Shown here in pieces: positions 8,441-16,452 of a DNA stretch of 56,142 nucleotides. The translations under genes were made by a program, and so were the position numbers. Source of the DNA: Hyphomicrobiaceae bacterium (GTDB lineage Bacteria; Pseudomonadota; Alphaproteobacteria; Rhizobiales; Aestuariivirgaceae). How positions within the stretch are numbered: position 1 is the first letter of the stretch; each line of letters begins with the position of its first letter. The notes beneath the pieces were generated by a model. It saw only the letters and a program-made list of their open reading frames with translations. It searched no databases and was not told the origin of the DNA. The stretch is from assembly GCA_900298995.1 (NCBI GenBank), contig OMIC01000035.1, positions 1 through 56,142 on the forward strand, written 5' to 3'.

Positions 8441-9106
8441 TCAGGCCCCGGCCGGAGGGCCCAGCACGGCGCGCACCCGTGCGAACACCGCGCGGAACAT
8501 CTCCGGCGTCAGAACGCCCGTGTTGGTGTTGTAGCGCGAGCAGTGATAGCTGTCGAAGAGGCGCAGCCCGCCCAGATCATGTTCGCCGCCATGGCTGAAG
8601 GCGAAGGCGGACTTGCGCTTGTCCAGCGCGGTGAGAACCGCCTCATGCGCCACCCGGCCCAGCGCCACGATGGCGGCGAGCCGGCCCAGCGAGTCGATCT
8701 GTGTACGGAGGAACCCGTTGCAGGCGCGGATCTCGGCAGGCAGGGGCTTGTTCTGTGGCGGCACGCAGCGCACGGCGTTGACGATCATGGCATCCGTCAG
8801 GGCCAGACCGTCGGCAGGATCGGCGCGGTACTGGCCGGAGGCAAAGCCGAAGTCGAGAAGCGTCTCATAGAGGAGGAGCCCGGCGTGATCGCCGGTGAAG
8901 GGACGCCCGGTGCGGTTGGCGCCCTGAACGCCGGGCGCGAGGCCGACGATCAGCAGCCGCGCATCGGTTGCGCCGAACACCGGCACGGGCGCGTTGAACC
9001 AGCCGGGCTGGGCCAGGCGCTGGGCCTGCCGGTACTGCACGAGGCGTGGGCAGAGCGGGCAGTCTCGCCCCGGCGCGGCGGCTGGCGTGCGGTCAGATAT
9101 CGGCAA
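8441..9106 (-). CDS. Uracil-DNA glycosylase, family 5 (UdgB-like)
   Basis: Base-excision repair enzyme removing uracil, and in family 5 also hypoxanthine or xanthine, from DNA. Visible features are the iron-sulfur cysteines (CPLC near the N-terminus, then VRC and the AC of EIRAC), the motif GLAPGVQGANRTGRPFTGD (family 5 lacks the polar catalytic Asp or Glu), and the C-terminal DSYHCSRYNTNTG. The start is uncertain: I place it at TTG 9106, with GAGG just upstream, giving 221 residues and overlapping the NYN gene by 14 bp. No ATG or GTG lies between the NYN stop and the essential CPLC motif. The next GTG would delete that motif. Confidence 0.85.
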   Translation of the reverse strand: MPISDRTPAAAPGRDCPLCPRLVQYRQAQRLAQPGWFNAPVPVFGATDARLLIVGLAPGVQGANRTGRPFTGDHAGLLLYETLLDFGFASGQYRADPADGLALTDAMIVNAVRCVPPQNKPLPAEIRACNGFLRTQIDSLGRLAAIVALGRVAHEAVLTALDKRKSAFAFSHGGEHDLGGLRLFDSYHCSRYNTNTGVLTPEMFRAVFARVRAVLGPPAGA

Positions 9107-9686
9107 AATCCTCGAAGCTTTCGCGCGGCGCGGGGGCAGGGCGCTCGCGCCGCTCGGAGGGGTCGCGTCCGATCTCGTCGCGCAGGTCTGCGAGGTCGAT
9201 GAACTGGTCGGTCTGGCGGCGCAGTTCATCGGCAATCATCGGCGGCCGCGTGGTGAGCGTCGAGACCACGGTGACGCGCCGGCCCTTGGCCTGCACCGCC
9301 GCCACCAGAGAGCGGAAATCGCCATCGCCGGAGAACAGCACGATGTGGTCGAGCTCTGCCGCCAGCTGCATGGCGTCGATGGCGAGATCGATGTCCATGT
9401 TGCCCTTCACCTTGCGCCGGCCGGTGGCGTCGGTGAATTCCTTGGCGGGCTTGGTCACCACCCGGTAGCCATTGTAGCCGAGCCAGTCGATCAGCGGCTT
9501 GATAGGAGAATACTCGGCGTCTTCCAGCAGGGCCGTGTAGTAGAAGGCGCGGATCAGGCGGGCGCGCTTGCGGAAGTAACCGAGCAGGCGCTTGTAATCA
9601 ATGTCGAAGCCGACCGTCTTGGCGGTGGCGTAGAGATTGGAGCCGTCGATGAACAGCGCGACGCGCTCGTCAGGATAAAAATGCAT
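9093..9686 (-). CDS. NYN-domain (LabA/DUF88) PIN-like protein
   Basis: 197 residues. The NYN fold is a PIN-like nuclease domain. Conserved acidic residues are visible in VALFIDGSNLY, GNMDIDLAIDAM and LFSGDGDFRSL, which would bind metal, and TVVSTLTTRPPMIADEL completes the domain. The last 35 residues are charged and Pro-rich, probably disordered. Family members are implicated in RNA metabolism, but the substrate of this clade is not known to me. The ATG at 9686 is supported by context, and a somewhat distant AAGAGG lies upstream. It overlaps the downstream uracil-DNA glycosylase start, so they form one minus-strand unit. Confidence 0.88.
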   Translation of the reverse strand: MHFYPDERVALFIDGSNLYATAKTVGFDIDYKRLLGYFRKRARLIRAFYYTALLEDAEYSPIKPLIDWLGYNGYRVVTKPAKEFTDATGRRKVKGNMDIDLAIDAMQLAAELDHIVLFSGDGDFRSLVAAVQAKGRRVTVVSTLTTRPPMIADELRRQTDQFIDLADLRDEIGRDPSERRERPAPAPRESFEDFADI

Positions 9687-9750
9687 GGATGAAAACCTCT
9701 TGTCGTGTATGTGACGGGTTTAGACAGACGCCCGGACTTGCTCAAGCAAA

Positions 9751-10239
9751 ATGATTTTGATCGCCCTTGGCAGCAATCAGAGCGGACCGTGGGGAGACCC
9801 GCGCCATACCGTTGCGCGCGCGCTGGCCGCGCTGAACCAGGGTGGCATCCGGTTGCGTCGCGCCTCGCGACCCGTGGTGTCTGCGCCGTTCGGGCGCGCG
9901 GGGCAGCCGGATTTCGTCAATGCCGTGGCCGAAGTCGAAACCCGGCTTCCGCCCGCGGCGCTGCTCGCGCGGCTGCATGTGATCGAGCGCCAGGCCGGGC
10001 GCCGGCGCACGCTGCGCTGGGGACCGCGCACGCTCGATCTCGACCTTCTCGATTATCATGGCCGCATCGCGCCTGCGCCCGCGCGCCCGCAGCTGCCGCA
10101 TCCGGGCATTGCCGGGCGTATCTTCGTGCTGGCGCCCATCGCCGAGATCGCGCCGCGCTGGCGTCATCCCGAAAGCCGCCAGACCGCCGCCACGCTGTTG
10201 CGTCGGCTTGATCCCGCAGGTGGCGGCCGCCTCCTTTAA
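9751..10239 (+). CDS. folK: 6-hydroxymethyl-7,8-dihydropterin pyrophosphokinase
   Basis: Transfers pyrophosphate from ATP to 6-hydroxymethyl-dihydropterin in folate synthesis. 162 residues, the usual size. Motifs are IALGSNQSGPWGDP at the N-terminus, PDFVNAVAEVET, the ATP and magnesium site RRRTLRWGPRTLDLDLL, and LPHPGIAGRIFVLAPIAEI. The stop region overlaps a TTAA-N7-TTAA motif that faces the next gene. The upstream gene is divergent, so folK has its own promoter in the 64-bp gap, which I could not resolve. Confidence 0.95.
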   Translation: MILIALGSNQSGPWGDPRHTVARALAALNQGGIRLRRASRPVVSAPFGRAGQPDFVNAVAEVETRLPPAALLARLHVIERQAGRRRTLRWGPRTLDLDLLDYHGRIAPAPARPQLPHPGIAGRIFVLAPIAEIAPRWRHPESRQTAATLLRRLDPAGGGRLL

Positions 10240-10250
10240 GCGGGCCTTAA
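10236..10250. promoter_or_regulatory. CtrA-type binding site TTAA-N7-TTAA
   Basis: Perfect TTAA-GCGGGCC-TTAA, overlapping the folK stop and 51 bp before the L,D-transpeptidase start. This is the consensus of CtrA, the alphaproteobacterial cell-cycle response regulator. TTAA is rare in this GC-rich DNA. Binding itself is inferred. Confidence 0.55.
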
Positions 10251-10300
10251 GAGGCCTCGCACTATGCCCGCACAGGTAGTTGTTTGACCAGGATCTGGGT

Positions 10301-10921
10301 GTGGTGAACCGGTACTTGCGATGGCTGGCCGCCCTTGTGGCGGTCATCGGTCCGGCCGTGGCCGCGCCCGGCGATTTCTCGTCGCAGTCCTTCCAGATCT
10401 TCGGCGGCATTGCCGAGGGCAGTTCCGCGATCACGCCGCAGAGCTGGGATCTGGGGCCGGTTCCGCCCGGCCTCGCGCCAGGCATCGTGGCCTTCGACAG
10501 CCCGCTTCCGCCGGGCTCGGTCGTGGTGCGGACCGGTGAACGCCGCCTCTATTTCATCCTGCCGGAGGGGCAGGCCATCGCCTATCACGTCGGCGTCGGG
10601 CGCGAGGGCTTCGCCTGGAGCGGCGCCGACACCATCTCCGGCAAATCGCAATGGCCGGACTGGCGGCCACCGGCCGAGATGATCGCGCGCGAACGCCGCA
10701 AGGGCCGCGACCTGCCGGATTTCGTGGCGGGCGGGCCGGGCAACCCGCTCGGGGCGCGCGCGCTCTACATCGGCCGGACGGCCTTTCGTATTCATGGCAC
10801 GACCGAGCCCTGGACCATCGGCAAGGCCGTGTCCTCGGGTTGCATCCGCATGCTGAACGCCGATGTCATCGACCTTTATGAGCGTGTGAGCGTCGGCGCG
10901 CAGGTGCTTGTCGAGGACTGA
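10301..10921 (+). CDS. L,D-transpeptidase, YkuD/ErfK family (paralogue 1)
   Basis: Exported enzyme that forms 3-3 (DAP-DAP) peptidoglycan cross-links or attaches proteins to the wall. 206 residues: signal peptide [15 protein letters not shown] with cleavage after AVA, then the YkuD domain with the active-site pattern HGT (His165) and SSGCIRM (Cys181). The start is GTG at 10301, with AGGA seven bases upstream; an adjacent GTG at 10304 is equally possible, and a TTG further upstream would bury the signal peptide. The catalytic domain closely resembles the one at 32606-33496 (both have VGVGREGF.WSG and NPLGARALYIG). A CtrA-type site lies just upstream. Confidence 0.9.
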   Translation: MVNRYLRWLAALVAVIGPAVAAPGDFSSQSFQIFGGIAEGSSAITPQSWDLGPVPPGLAPGIVAFDSPLPPGSVVVRTGERRLYFILPEGQAIAYHVGVGREGFAWSGADTISGKSQWPDWRPPAEMIARERRKGRDLPDFVAGGPGNPLGARALYIGRTAFRIHGTTEPWTIGKAVSSGCIRMLNADVIDLYERVSVGAQVLVED

Positions 10922-10950
10922 GATTCAGCTCCGGCGCGATAAACGCTCCC

Positions 10951-10956
10951 TTAACC
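10951..10956 (+). promoter_or_regulatory. CtrA-type half-site TTAACC
   Basis: TTAACC, the half-site form of the CtrA consensus, 48 bp before the start of the LysM/LytM lipoprotein gene in an 82-bp AT-enriched gap. The second half is not matched at the standard spacing, so it is weaker than the site at 10236. I list it because the same hexamer recurs upstream of other wall genes in this window. Confidence 0.3.
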
Positions 10957-11003
10957 TAAACAAGTCATTGTGGTCTCCATCAGTTTGTTCTGGAGTTCGG
11001 GGC

Positions 11004-12410
11004 ATGCCGTCCAACCTTCGTCGTTCCGCTTGGAATTCTCCCAGGTCGCAGTTCCTGGTGTCCGCCGCCACCGCCGTCATGCTGGCCGCCTGTTCGGCCG
11101 ACATGGACCGGTTCAGCGCCAATCCCTCCGATGCCGATCCCGTCTATACGGCGAGTGTGCCGAAGAACATGACGCCCGAGAATGTGGGTCTCGAGGATCA
11201 GGTCACATCCAAGCCGCTCACCAACGCCGCCACGACGGCGCCGGCCTATGATTATTCCCAGCCCTACAAGCCGGGCCAGCCCGCCGTGGCCGCCGCGCCG
11301 CAGCCTGCCGCTCCGGCCGGAACGGTCACCGTCGGCCCGGGCATGACGCTCTACTCGATCGCCCGCGCCAACAATGTCTCGGTCTCGGAACTCGCCGCGG
11401 TCAACGGACTGGCCGCGCCCTATTCGGTCAGCAATGGCCAGGTGCTGCGTCTGCCGGGCGCTGCGCCCGCGGCTCCCGCCACGGCGAGCTTCGCCGAGCC
11501 GGAGTCAACGCCCATCGCGCCGAAGATCGGCGAGCCCGCGCAGAACTATGTGACGATGATCCCGCCCAAGGGAGCGGCCGCGCCGCAAGCGGCACCGCAA
11601 GTGGCCGCAGCGCCAGCCGCGCCGGGTGAGGCCCATACGGTCGCTCCGGGTGAGACGCTGTTCTCGCTTGGCCGGAGCTACGGCGTCTCGCCCTATGCCA
11701 TCGCCGACGCCAATGGGCTGCCGCACACCGCCCAGCTGACGATCGGGCAGAAGGTCACCATTCCGGGCGGATCCGGCGCGGGCAAGCCCGTTCCTGCCAA
11801 GCCGGTAGCGGCCAAGACCGCGGCTCCCGCCGAAGCGCTCGCGACGGCGGCTGCAGAGGCGCCCGCCGTTCCCGCCCTTCCCGCCGCCGAGGCCGAGCAG
11901 GCCGCCGCTGCGGGCGAGGCAGCGGTCGCCACCGAACAGGTTGCTGCGGCGCCTGCTGCCGAGACTGCCGCCCCTGCGGTTCAGGGCGAGGTTGCCGAGC
12001 AGGCGCCCATTGCCGGTGCGCCCGGCATGCGCTGGCCGGTGCGCGGCAAGATCATCTCCGGCTTCGGCCCCAAGGCCAATGGCCTCAAGAACGAGGGCAT
12101 CAACATCGCGGTGCCGGAAGGAACATCGATCCGCGCCGCCGCCGATGGCGTCGTCGCCTATGCCGGCAATGAGCTGAAGGGCTATGGCAATCTTGTGCTG
12201 ATCCGCCATGAGAGCGGCTATGTCACGGCCTATGCCCACGCCAAGGAACTGTTCGTGAAGCGCGGCGACACGGTGAAGCGCGGCGATGTCATCGCGAAGG
12301 CCGGCCAGACCGGCTCGGTCTCGAGTCCGCAGCTGCACTTCGAGGTGCGCAAGGGCGCGGTGGCACTCGATCCGATGAAGTTCCTCTCGGCCTCGACCGC
12401 CTCCAACTGA
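11004..12410 (+). CDS. LysM/LytM-domain lipoprotein, NlpD/DipM-like amidase activator
   Basis: 468 residues. A lipoprotein signal ends at the lipobox LAAC (Cys30). LysM domains lie at about 106-152 (TVGPGMTLYSIARANNVSV) and 209-256 (TVAPGETLFSLGRSYGVSP), a long Ala/Pro/Glu linker at about 256-340, and an M23/LytM domain at 341-468. The zinc ligands of active M23 enzymes are changed: the HxGxD position reads NEGIN (Asn363, Asn367), and the first His of HxH is Gln443 in PQLHFE. It is therefore probably not a hydrolase but an activator of N-acetylmuramoyl amidases, as known for NlpD, EnvC and DipM. The partner amidase gene lies at 52267. GGAG eight bases upstream supports the ATG. Confidence 0.88.
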   Translation: MPSNLRRSAWNSPRSQFLVSAATAVMLAACSADMDRFSANPSDADPVYTASVPKNMTPENVGLEDQVTSKPLTNAATTAPAYDYSQPYKPGQPAVAAAPQPAAPAGTVTVGPGMTLYSIARANNVSVSELAAVNGLAAPYSVSNGQVLRLPGAAPAAPATASFAEPESTPIAPKIGEPAQNYVTMIPPKGAAAPQAAPQVAAAPAAPGEAHTVAPGETLFSLGRSYGVSPYAIADANGLPHTAQLTIGQKVTIPGGSGAGKPVPAKPVAAKTAAPAEALATAAAEAPAVPALPAAEAEQAAAAGEAAVATEQVAAAPAAETAAPAVQGEVAEQAPIAGAPGMRWPVRGKIISGFGPKANGLKNEGINIAVPEGTSIRAAADGVVAYAGNELKGYGNLVLIRHESGYVTAYAHAKELFVKRGDTVKRGDVIAKAGQTGSVSSPQLHFEVRKGAVALDPMKFLSASTASN

Positions 12411-12474
12411 TGGCCTGATCCCGCTGCCCGGACCCCGATCGTCTGGGCCTGCCAAAGGCAACAATAATGCAGGC

Positions 12475-12500
12475 AACCCCCGGGCTTCGCCCGGGGGTTT
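12475..12500 (+). terminator. Rho-independent terminator after the LytM-lipoprotein gene
   Basis: Hairpin AACCCCCGGGC/GCCCGGGGGTT with a very small TTC loop, followed by TTCGTTATT on the plus strand. It sits 65 bp after the LytM gene and before the convergent DUF815 gene, and separates the two units. It may act in both directions, but the T-rich side is on the plus strand. Confidence 0.8.
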
Positions 12501-12577
12501 CGTTATTCTGTTTGCGATCATCCCGCGTTGTCTTGCGAGTCTTCGCCAGGCTGACGCTGGCGATTGAGCGGGGAGGG

Positions 12578-13441
12578 TCAGTCCTCCAGCCGCTGGCCGA
12601 GCCTTCCGGCGACGTCCTGGATGTATTGCCACGCCACGCGGCCCGAGCGGCTGCCGCGCGTGGCCTGCCACTCGATCGCCCCGGCGCGGAGATCCTCCGG
12701 CGCGATCTTGAGCCTGTAGTGCCGGGCATAGCCCTCGACCATGGCGAGGAATTCGTCCTGCGAGCAGTTGTGGAAGCCCAGCCACAGCCCGAAGCGGTCG
12801 GAGAGCGAAACCTTCTCCTGCACCGCCTCGGAGGGGTTGATGGCGGTCGAGCGCTCGTTCTCGATCATGTCGCGCGGCAACAGATGGCGGCGGTTCGACG
12901 TGGCGTAGAACACCATGTTGGCGGGCCGGCCCTCGATGCCGCCATCGAGCGCGGCCTTGAGCGACTTGTAGGACGTATCGCCCGCGTCGAAGGAGAGATC
13001 GTCGCAGAACACGATGAAGCGGGCCTCGGGCGCCGCGCGGATGATGTTCATGAGAAGCGGCAGACTCTCGATGTCCTCGCGGTGGATTTCGACGAGCTTG
13101 AGATTGCCGCCCCGGCGCGCGTTGATGTCGTGGTGCGAGGCCTTGACCAGCGAGGACTTGCCCATGCCGCGTGCCCCCCACAGCAGCGCATTGTTGGCGG
13201 GAAGGCCCTGGGCGAAACGCTCCGTGTTCTCGATCAGGAGGTCGCGCGTCAGGTCGATGCCGCGGAGAAGCGAGAGATCCACCCGGTTGACCCGCGCCAC
13301 AGGCTCCAGCCGCGGCGGACTGGCATGCCAGACGAAGGCGGAACTGGCCCCGAGATCGGGACGGCCCCCTGCGGGCGGCGCGAGGCGCTCCAGCGCAGCG
13401 GCGATGCGCGCCAGCAGGGACTGATCTGTTTCCTGTGTCAT
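12578..13441 (-). CDS. DUF815-family AAA-type ATPase
   Basis: 287 residues, cytoplasmic P-loop ATPase. Walker A is GARGMGKSS (residues 89-97), Walker B is FIVFCDDLSF, and a sensor-like strand MVFYATSNRRHLLPRDM and an arginine-rich lid (SLSDRFGLWL) follow, all typical of DUF815. The biochemical role of the family is not established. In Alphaproteobacteria it is commonly encoded next to yajC-secDF, as here, divergently. I see no toxin, nuclease or other partner that would suggest a defence role. Confidence 0.88.
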   Translation of the reverse strand: MTQETDQSLLARIAAALERLAPPAGGRPDLGASSAFVWHASPPRLEPVARVNRVDLSLLRGIDLTRDLLIENTERFAQGLPANNALLWGARGMGKSSLVKASHHDINARRGGNLKLVEIHREDIESLPLLMNIIRAAPEARFIVFCDDLSFDAGDTSYKSLKAALDGGIEGRPANMVFYATSNRRHLLPRDMIENERSTAINPSEAVQEKVSLSDRFGLWLGFHNCSQDEFLAMVEGYARHYRLKIAPEDLRAGAIEWQATRGSRSGRVAWQYIQDVAGRLGQRLED

Positions 13442-13494
13442 TCCCGCCTCTTAGCCAAATTGACCGGGGCGGTAAAGCCGCGCCAATCGATTGG

Positions 13495-13522
13495 TTGCAA
13501 TGAGGTGCGCCATCGCTATATT
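13495..13522 (+). promoter_or_regulatory. Promoter of the yajC-secD-secF operon
   Basis: TTGCAA at 13495-13500 and TATATT at 13517-13522, 16 bp apart, between the divergent DUF815 and yajC genes. Transcription would start near 13529, about 20 bp before the yajC GTG, leaving room for its ribosome site GGAGAG. Confidence 0.6.
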
Positions 13523-13550
13523 CCGGCCACCATTTGTTGGAGAGATTTGC

Positions 13551-13889
13551 GTGTTCACCACATCGGCCTATGCCCAGGCGGCCGGCGCGCCCGCCGCCGG
13601 GGACTTCATCAGCATGATCCTGCCGCTCGTGCTCATCATGGGCGTGTTCTATTTCCTGCTCATCCGCCCGCAGCAGCGCAAGATGAAAGAACATCAGGAG
13701 ATGTTGAAGAAGGTTGCCAAGGGCGACACCGTGGTCACCAGCGGCGGCCTGATCGGAAAGGTCATCAAGGTGGTGGATGACAGCGAGCTTCAGGTAGAGG
13801 TCGGCGAGAACGTCAAGGTGCGCGTGCTGCGCACCGGTATCGCCGAGGTCCGCGCCCGGGGCGAGCCCGTGAAGACCGAGGGCAAGTAG
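13551..13889 (+). CDS. yajC: Preprotein translocase accessory subunit
   Basis: 112-residue inner-membrane protein of the SecDF-YajC complex. One membrane helix (ISMILPLVLIMGVFYFLLI) is followed by the family signature RPQQRKMKEHQEML and a small cytoplasmic beta domain (GDTVVTSGGLIGKV). The start is GTG at 13551, with GGAGAG six bases upstream; an in-frame ATG 60 bp earlier would add a non-homologous leader. It is first gene of the operon with secD seven bases downstream. The short N-terminal segment before the helix is rich in Ala and Gly. Confidence 0.93.
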   Translation: MFTTSAYAQAAGAPAAGDFISMILPLVLIMGVFYFLLIRPQQRKMKEHQEMLKKVAKGDTVVTSGGLIGKVIKVVDDSELQVEVGENVKVRVLRTGIAEVRARGEPVKTEGK

Positions 13890-13896
13890 GCTCTCG

Positions 13897-15498
13897 ATGC
13901 TCAATTACCCGCGCTGGAAGGCCATCGCCGTTCTCGCCGTGATCGCACTGGCGGCGCTGCTCGCGCTTCCCAATGTGCTTCCCGCCGGCATGCAGGAAAC
14001 CCTGCGTGGCTTCAATCTCAAGCCCATAACGCTGGGCCTCGACCTGCAGGGCGGCTCGAACGTCCTGCTCGAGGTGGACCGCGCCGACCTCGTCGACAAG
14101 CTCACCCGTCAGCTGGCCAGTGACGTGCGCAATTCCATGCGCGACGCCAAGATCGGCTACAGCGGGCTGACCCGCAGCGGTGACAGCGTGCGGGTGCGGG
14201 TCACCAAGCCCGAGGACATGGACAAGGCGGAGACCGAGTTGAAGAAGCTTCTCAATCCGCTCGACAGCGGAGTGTTCGGATCGGGCGGGGCGGCCAATCT
14301 CTTCGATCTGGCGCGGGACGGACAGCAGTTCACCTTCACCATCTCGCCCAAGGGGCTGGATGCCAAGATCGCGCTCGCGGTTTCGCAGAGCCTGCGCATC
14401 GTCGAGAACCGTGTCAATGCGCTTGGAACCGCCGAGCCCATCATCCAGCAGCAGGGCAAGGACCGGATCGTCGTCCAGCTTCCGGGCGTGCAGAATCCCG
14501 ACCAGGTGAAGAATGTCATCGGCCGCACCGCCAAGCTGACCTTCCAGCTCCTGTGCGAGGCGCAGCCCACTGCCAAGGGCCAGAACCCGCCGCCGGACTG
14601 CCAGGCCGTGCCGCTCAAGGACGATCCGAACCAGGAACTCTGGGTGCAGTCGGCGTCGCGCGCCACCGTCGATGGCGCCGATCTCGTCGATGCGCGCGGC
14701 GCCTTCGGGCAGAACAACATGCCGGTGGTCTCCTTCCGCTTCAATACAAAGGGTGCGGAGCGTTTCGCCAAGCTGACCCGCGACAATGTCGGCAAGCCCT
14801 TCGCCATCATCCTCGACGAAAAGGTCGTGAGCTATCCCCGCATCAACGAGGCGATCCTGGGCGGCTCCGGCCAGATCTCCGGCAATTTCACGGTGCAGGA
14901 GACCAATGACCTCGCCGTCGTGCTGCGCTCCGGCGCGCTGCCCGCCAAGCTCACCATCGTCGAGGAGCGCACCGTGGGCCCGAGCCTCGGATCGGACTCG
15001 ATCCGTGCGGGCCTCATCGCCTCGGCGATCGGCCTCGTTCTGGTGCTGATCTTCATGGTCGTGGGCTATGGCCTGTTCGGCATTTTCGCCAACATCGCGC
15101 TGCTGGTGAACCTGCTTGCCATCATCGCGCTGATGTCATTCTTCGGCTTCACGCTCACGCTGCCCGGCATCGCCGGCATCGTGCTCACCATGGGCATGGC
15201 GGTCGACTCCAACGTGCTCATCTACGAGCGCATCCGCGAGGAGTGGCGCAACGGACGCACGGCGCTGAGCGCCATCGAAACCGGCTTCAAGGCGGCGCTG
15301 GGCACCATCTGGGACGCCAACCCGACAACCCTCGTCGCGGCGCTCGCCCTATTCGGCGTGGGATCAGGTCCCATTCGCGGCTTCGCCGTGACGCTGTTCA
15401 TCGGCATCATCACCACCATGTTCACGGCCTTCACGCTGACCCAGCTCATCGTTGCGATGTGGGTGAAGTGGAAGCGCCCGAAGGAGGTCCCGCTCTAA
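13897..15498 (+). CDS. secD: Protein translocase subunit SecD
   Basis: Uses the proton-motive force to pull secreted proteins through SecYEG on the periplasmic side. 533 residues. N-terminal helix, then LGLDLQGGSNVLLEVD, a large periplasmic domain with the P1 base (QTTVVQLPGVQNPDQV-like region) and NVIGRTAKLTFQ. Five more helices follow at about 380-520, including GMAVDSNVLIYERIREE with the conserved Asp. It is somewhat shorter than the E. coli protein (about 615), as usual for this class. Follows yajC and precedes secF by 15 bp. Confidence 0.96.
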   Translation: MLNYPRWKAIAVLAVIALAALLALPNVLPAGMQETLRGFNLKPITLGLDLQGGSNVLLEVDRADLVDKLTRQLASDVRNSMRDAKIGYSGLTRSGDSVRVRVTKPEDMDKAETELKKLLNPLDSGVFGSGGAANLFDLARDGQQFTFTISPKGLDAKIALAVSQSLRIVENRVNALGTAEPIIQQQGKDRIVVQLPGVQNPDQVKNVIGRTAKLTFQLLCEAQPTAKGQNPPPDCQAVPLKDDPNQELWVQSASRATVDGADLVDARGAFGQNNMPVVSFRFNTKGAERFAKLTRDNVGKPFAIILDEKVVSYPRINEAILGGSGQISGNFTVQETNDLAVVLRSGALPAKLTIVEERTVGPSLGSDSIRAGLIASAIGLVLVLIFMVVGYGLFGIFANIALLVNLLAIIALMSFFGFTLTLPGIAGIVLTMGMAVDSNVLIYERIREEWRNGRTALSAIETGFKAALGTIWDANPTTLVAALALFGVGSGPIRGFAVTLFIGIITTMFTAFTLTQLIVAMWVKWKRPKEVPL

Positions 15499-15513
15499 GG
15501 CGGGAACAGTCCC

Positions 15514-16452
15514 ATGAAAGGCATCCGCCTCATTCCGGACGACACCAAGATCCCGTTCATGCGGTTCAGCCGCTTTGGCTATCTCGTGTCCGGCGTCCTG
15601 TGCGCCGCCTCGATCCTGCTGTTCGTGTTCGTCGGGCTCAACATGGGCGTCGACTTCAAGGGCGGCACGGTGCTCACCATCCGCACCGAGCAGCCCGCCA
15701 ATCTCGATGCGCTGCGCACCACCATCAATGGGCTCGGCCTCGGATCGGCGGAACTGCAGGAGTTCGGCTCGCCCAATGACGTGCTGATCCGCATCGGCAC
15801 GCAGGAGGGCGGAGACCAGGCGCAGCAGGCGGCGGTCAACAAGATCAAGGAAGCACTTGGCGCCGGTGTCGAATACCGCAGCGTCGAAGTGGTCGGCCCC
15901 AAGGTGTCGGGCGAACTCGCCCAGCAGGGCATACTGGCGGTGGTCATCGCGCTGTTCCTGGTCCTCGTCTATGTCTGGTTCCGTTTCGAATGGCAGTTCG
16001 CGCTGGGCGCAATTGCCTCGCTGATGCATGACGTGACCCTGACCATCGGGCTGTTCTGCCTGCTGGGCCTCGAGTTCAATCTGTCCATCATCGCGGCCAT
16101 CCTGACCATCATCGGCTATTCGCTGAACGACACGGTTGTGATCTTCGACCGCATCCGCGAGTTCCTCCGCAAGTACAAGTCCATGCCCTTCGCCGATCTC
16201 ATGGATTTCTCGATCAACTCGGTGCTGCCGCGCACCCTCATGACATCGCTGTCGGTGCTGCTTGCACTCCTCGCGCTCTATATCTGGGGCGGCGAGGTGA
16301 TCGCCGGCTTCACCTTCACCATGATCTGGGGCGTGATCGTGGGCACCTATTCCTCCTACTTCATTGCGACCCCGGTCCTGCTGCTGCTCGGCACACCGCG
16401 CGAGGCGCAGAAGGCGGCGGAGGCGAAGGCTCAGGCCGCCGCGCGGCCGTGA
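15514..16452 (+). CDS. secF: Protein translocase subunit SecF
   Basis: Partner of SecD. 312 residues with six predicted helices. The first is followed by GVDFKGGTVLTIR, and the periplasmic loop ends in VGPKVSGELAQQG. The conserved TM4-5 region is IGYSLNDTVVIFDRIREFLR, with the Asp and Arg used in proton coupling, followed by SINSVLPRTLMTSL. The C-terminus is Ala/Lys-rich. Its stop overlaps the GTG start of the next gene (GTGA), so the Mth938-like protein is translationally coupled. Confidence 0.96.
   Translation: MKGIRLIPDDTKIPFMRFSRFGYLVSGVLCAASILLFVFVGLNMGVDFKGGTVLTIRTEQPANLDALRTTINGLGLGSAELQEFGSPNDVLIRIGTQEGGDQAQQAAVNKIKEALGAGVEYRSVEVVGPKVSGELAQQGILAVVIALFLVLVYVWFRFEWQFALGAIASLMHDVTLTIGLFCLLGLEFNLSIIAAILTIIGYSLNDTVVIFDRIREFLRKYKSMPFADLMDFSINSVLPRTLMTSLSVLLALLALYIWGGEVIAGFTFTMIWGVIVGTYSSYFIATPVLLLLGTPREAQKAAEAKAQAAARP

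Noticed and set aside
7400-9750. tmRNA or tRNA gene near smpB
   Set aside because: The whole stretch is covered by solid coding genes with tiny gaps.
12578-13441. DUF815 ATPase as part of a defence system
   Set aside because: No effector-like partner; its neighbours are secretion and wall genes, and this order is common housekeeping in the class.
11505-13904. Long minus-strand reading frame across the LytM, DUF815 and yajC region
   Set aside because: It runs antisense to, or out of frame with, well-supported genes, has low-complexity composition, and no family signature. It is an artefact of GC-rich codon bias.
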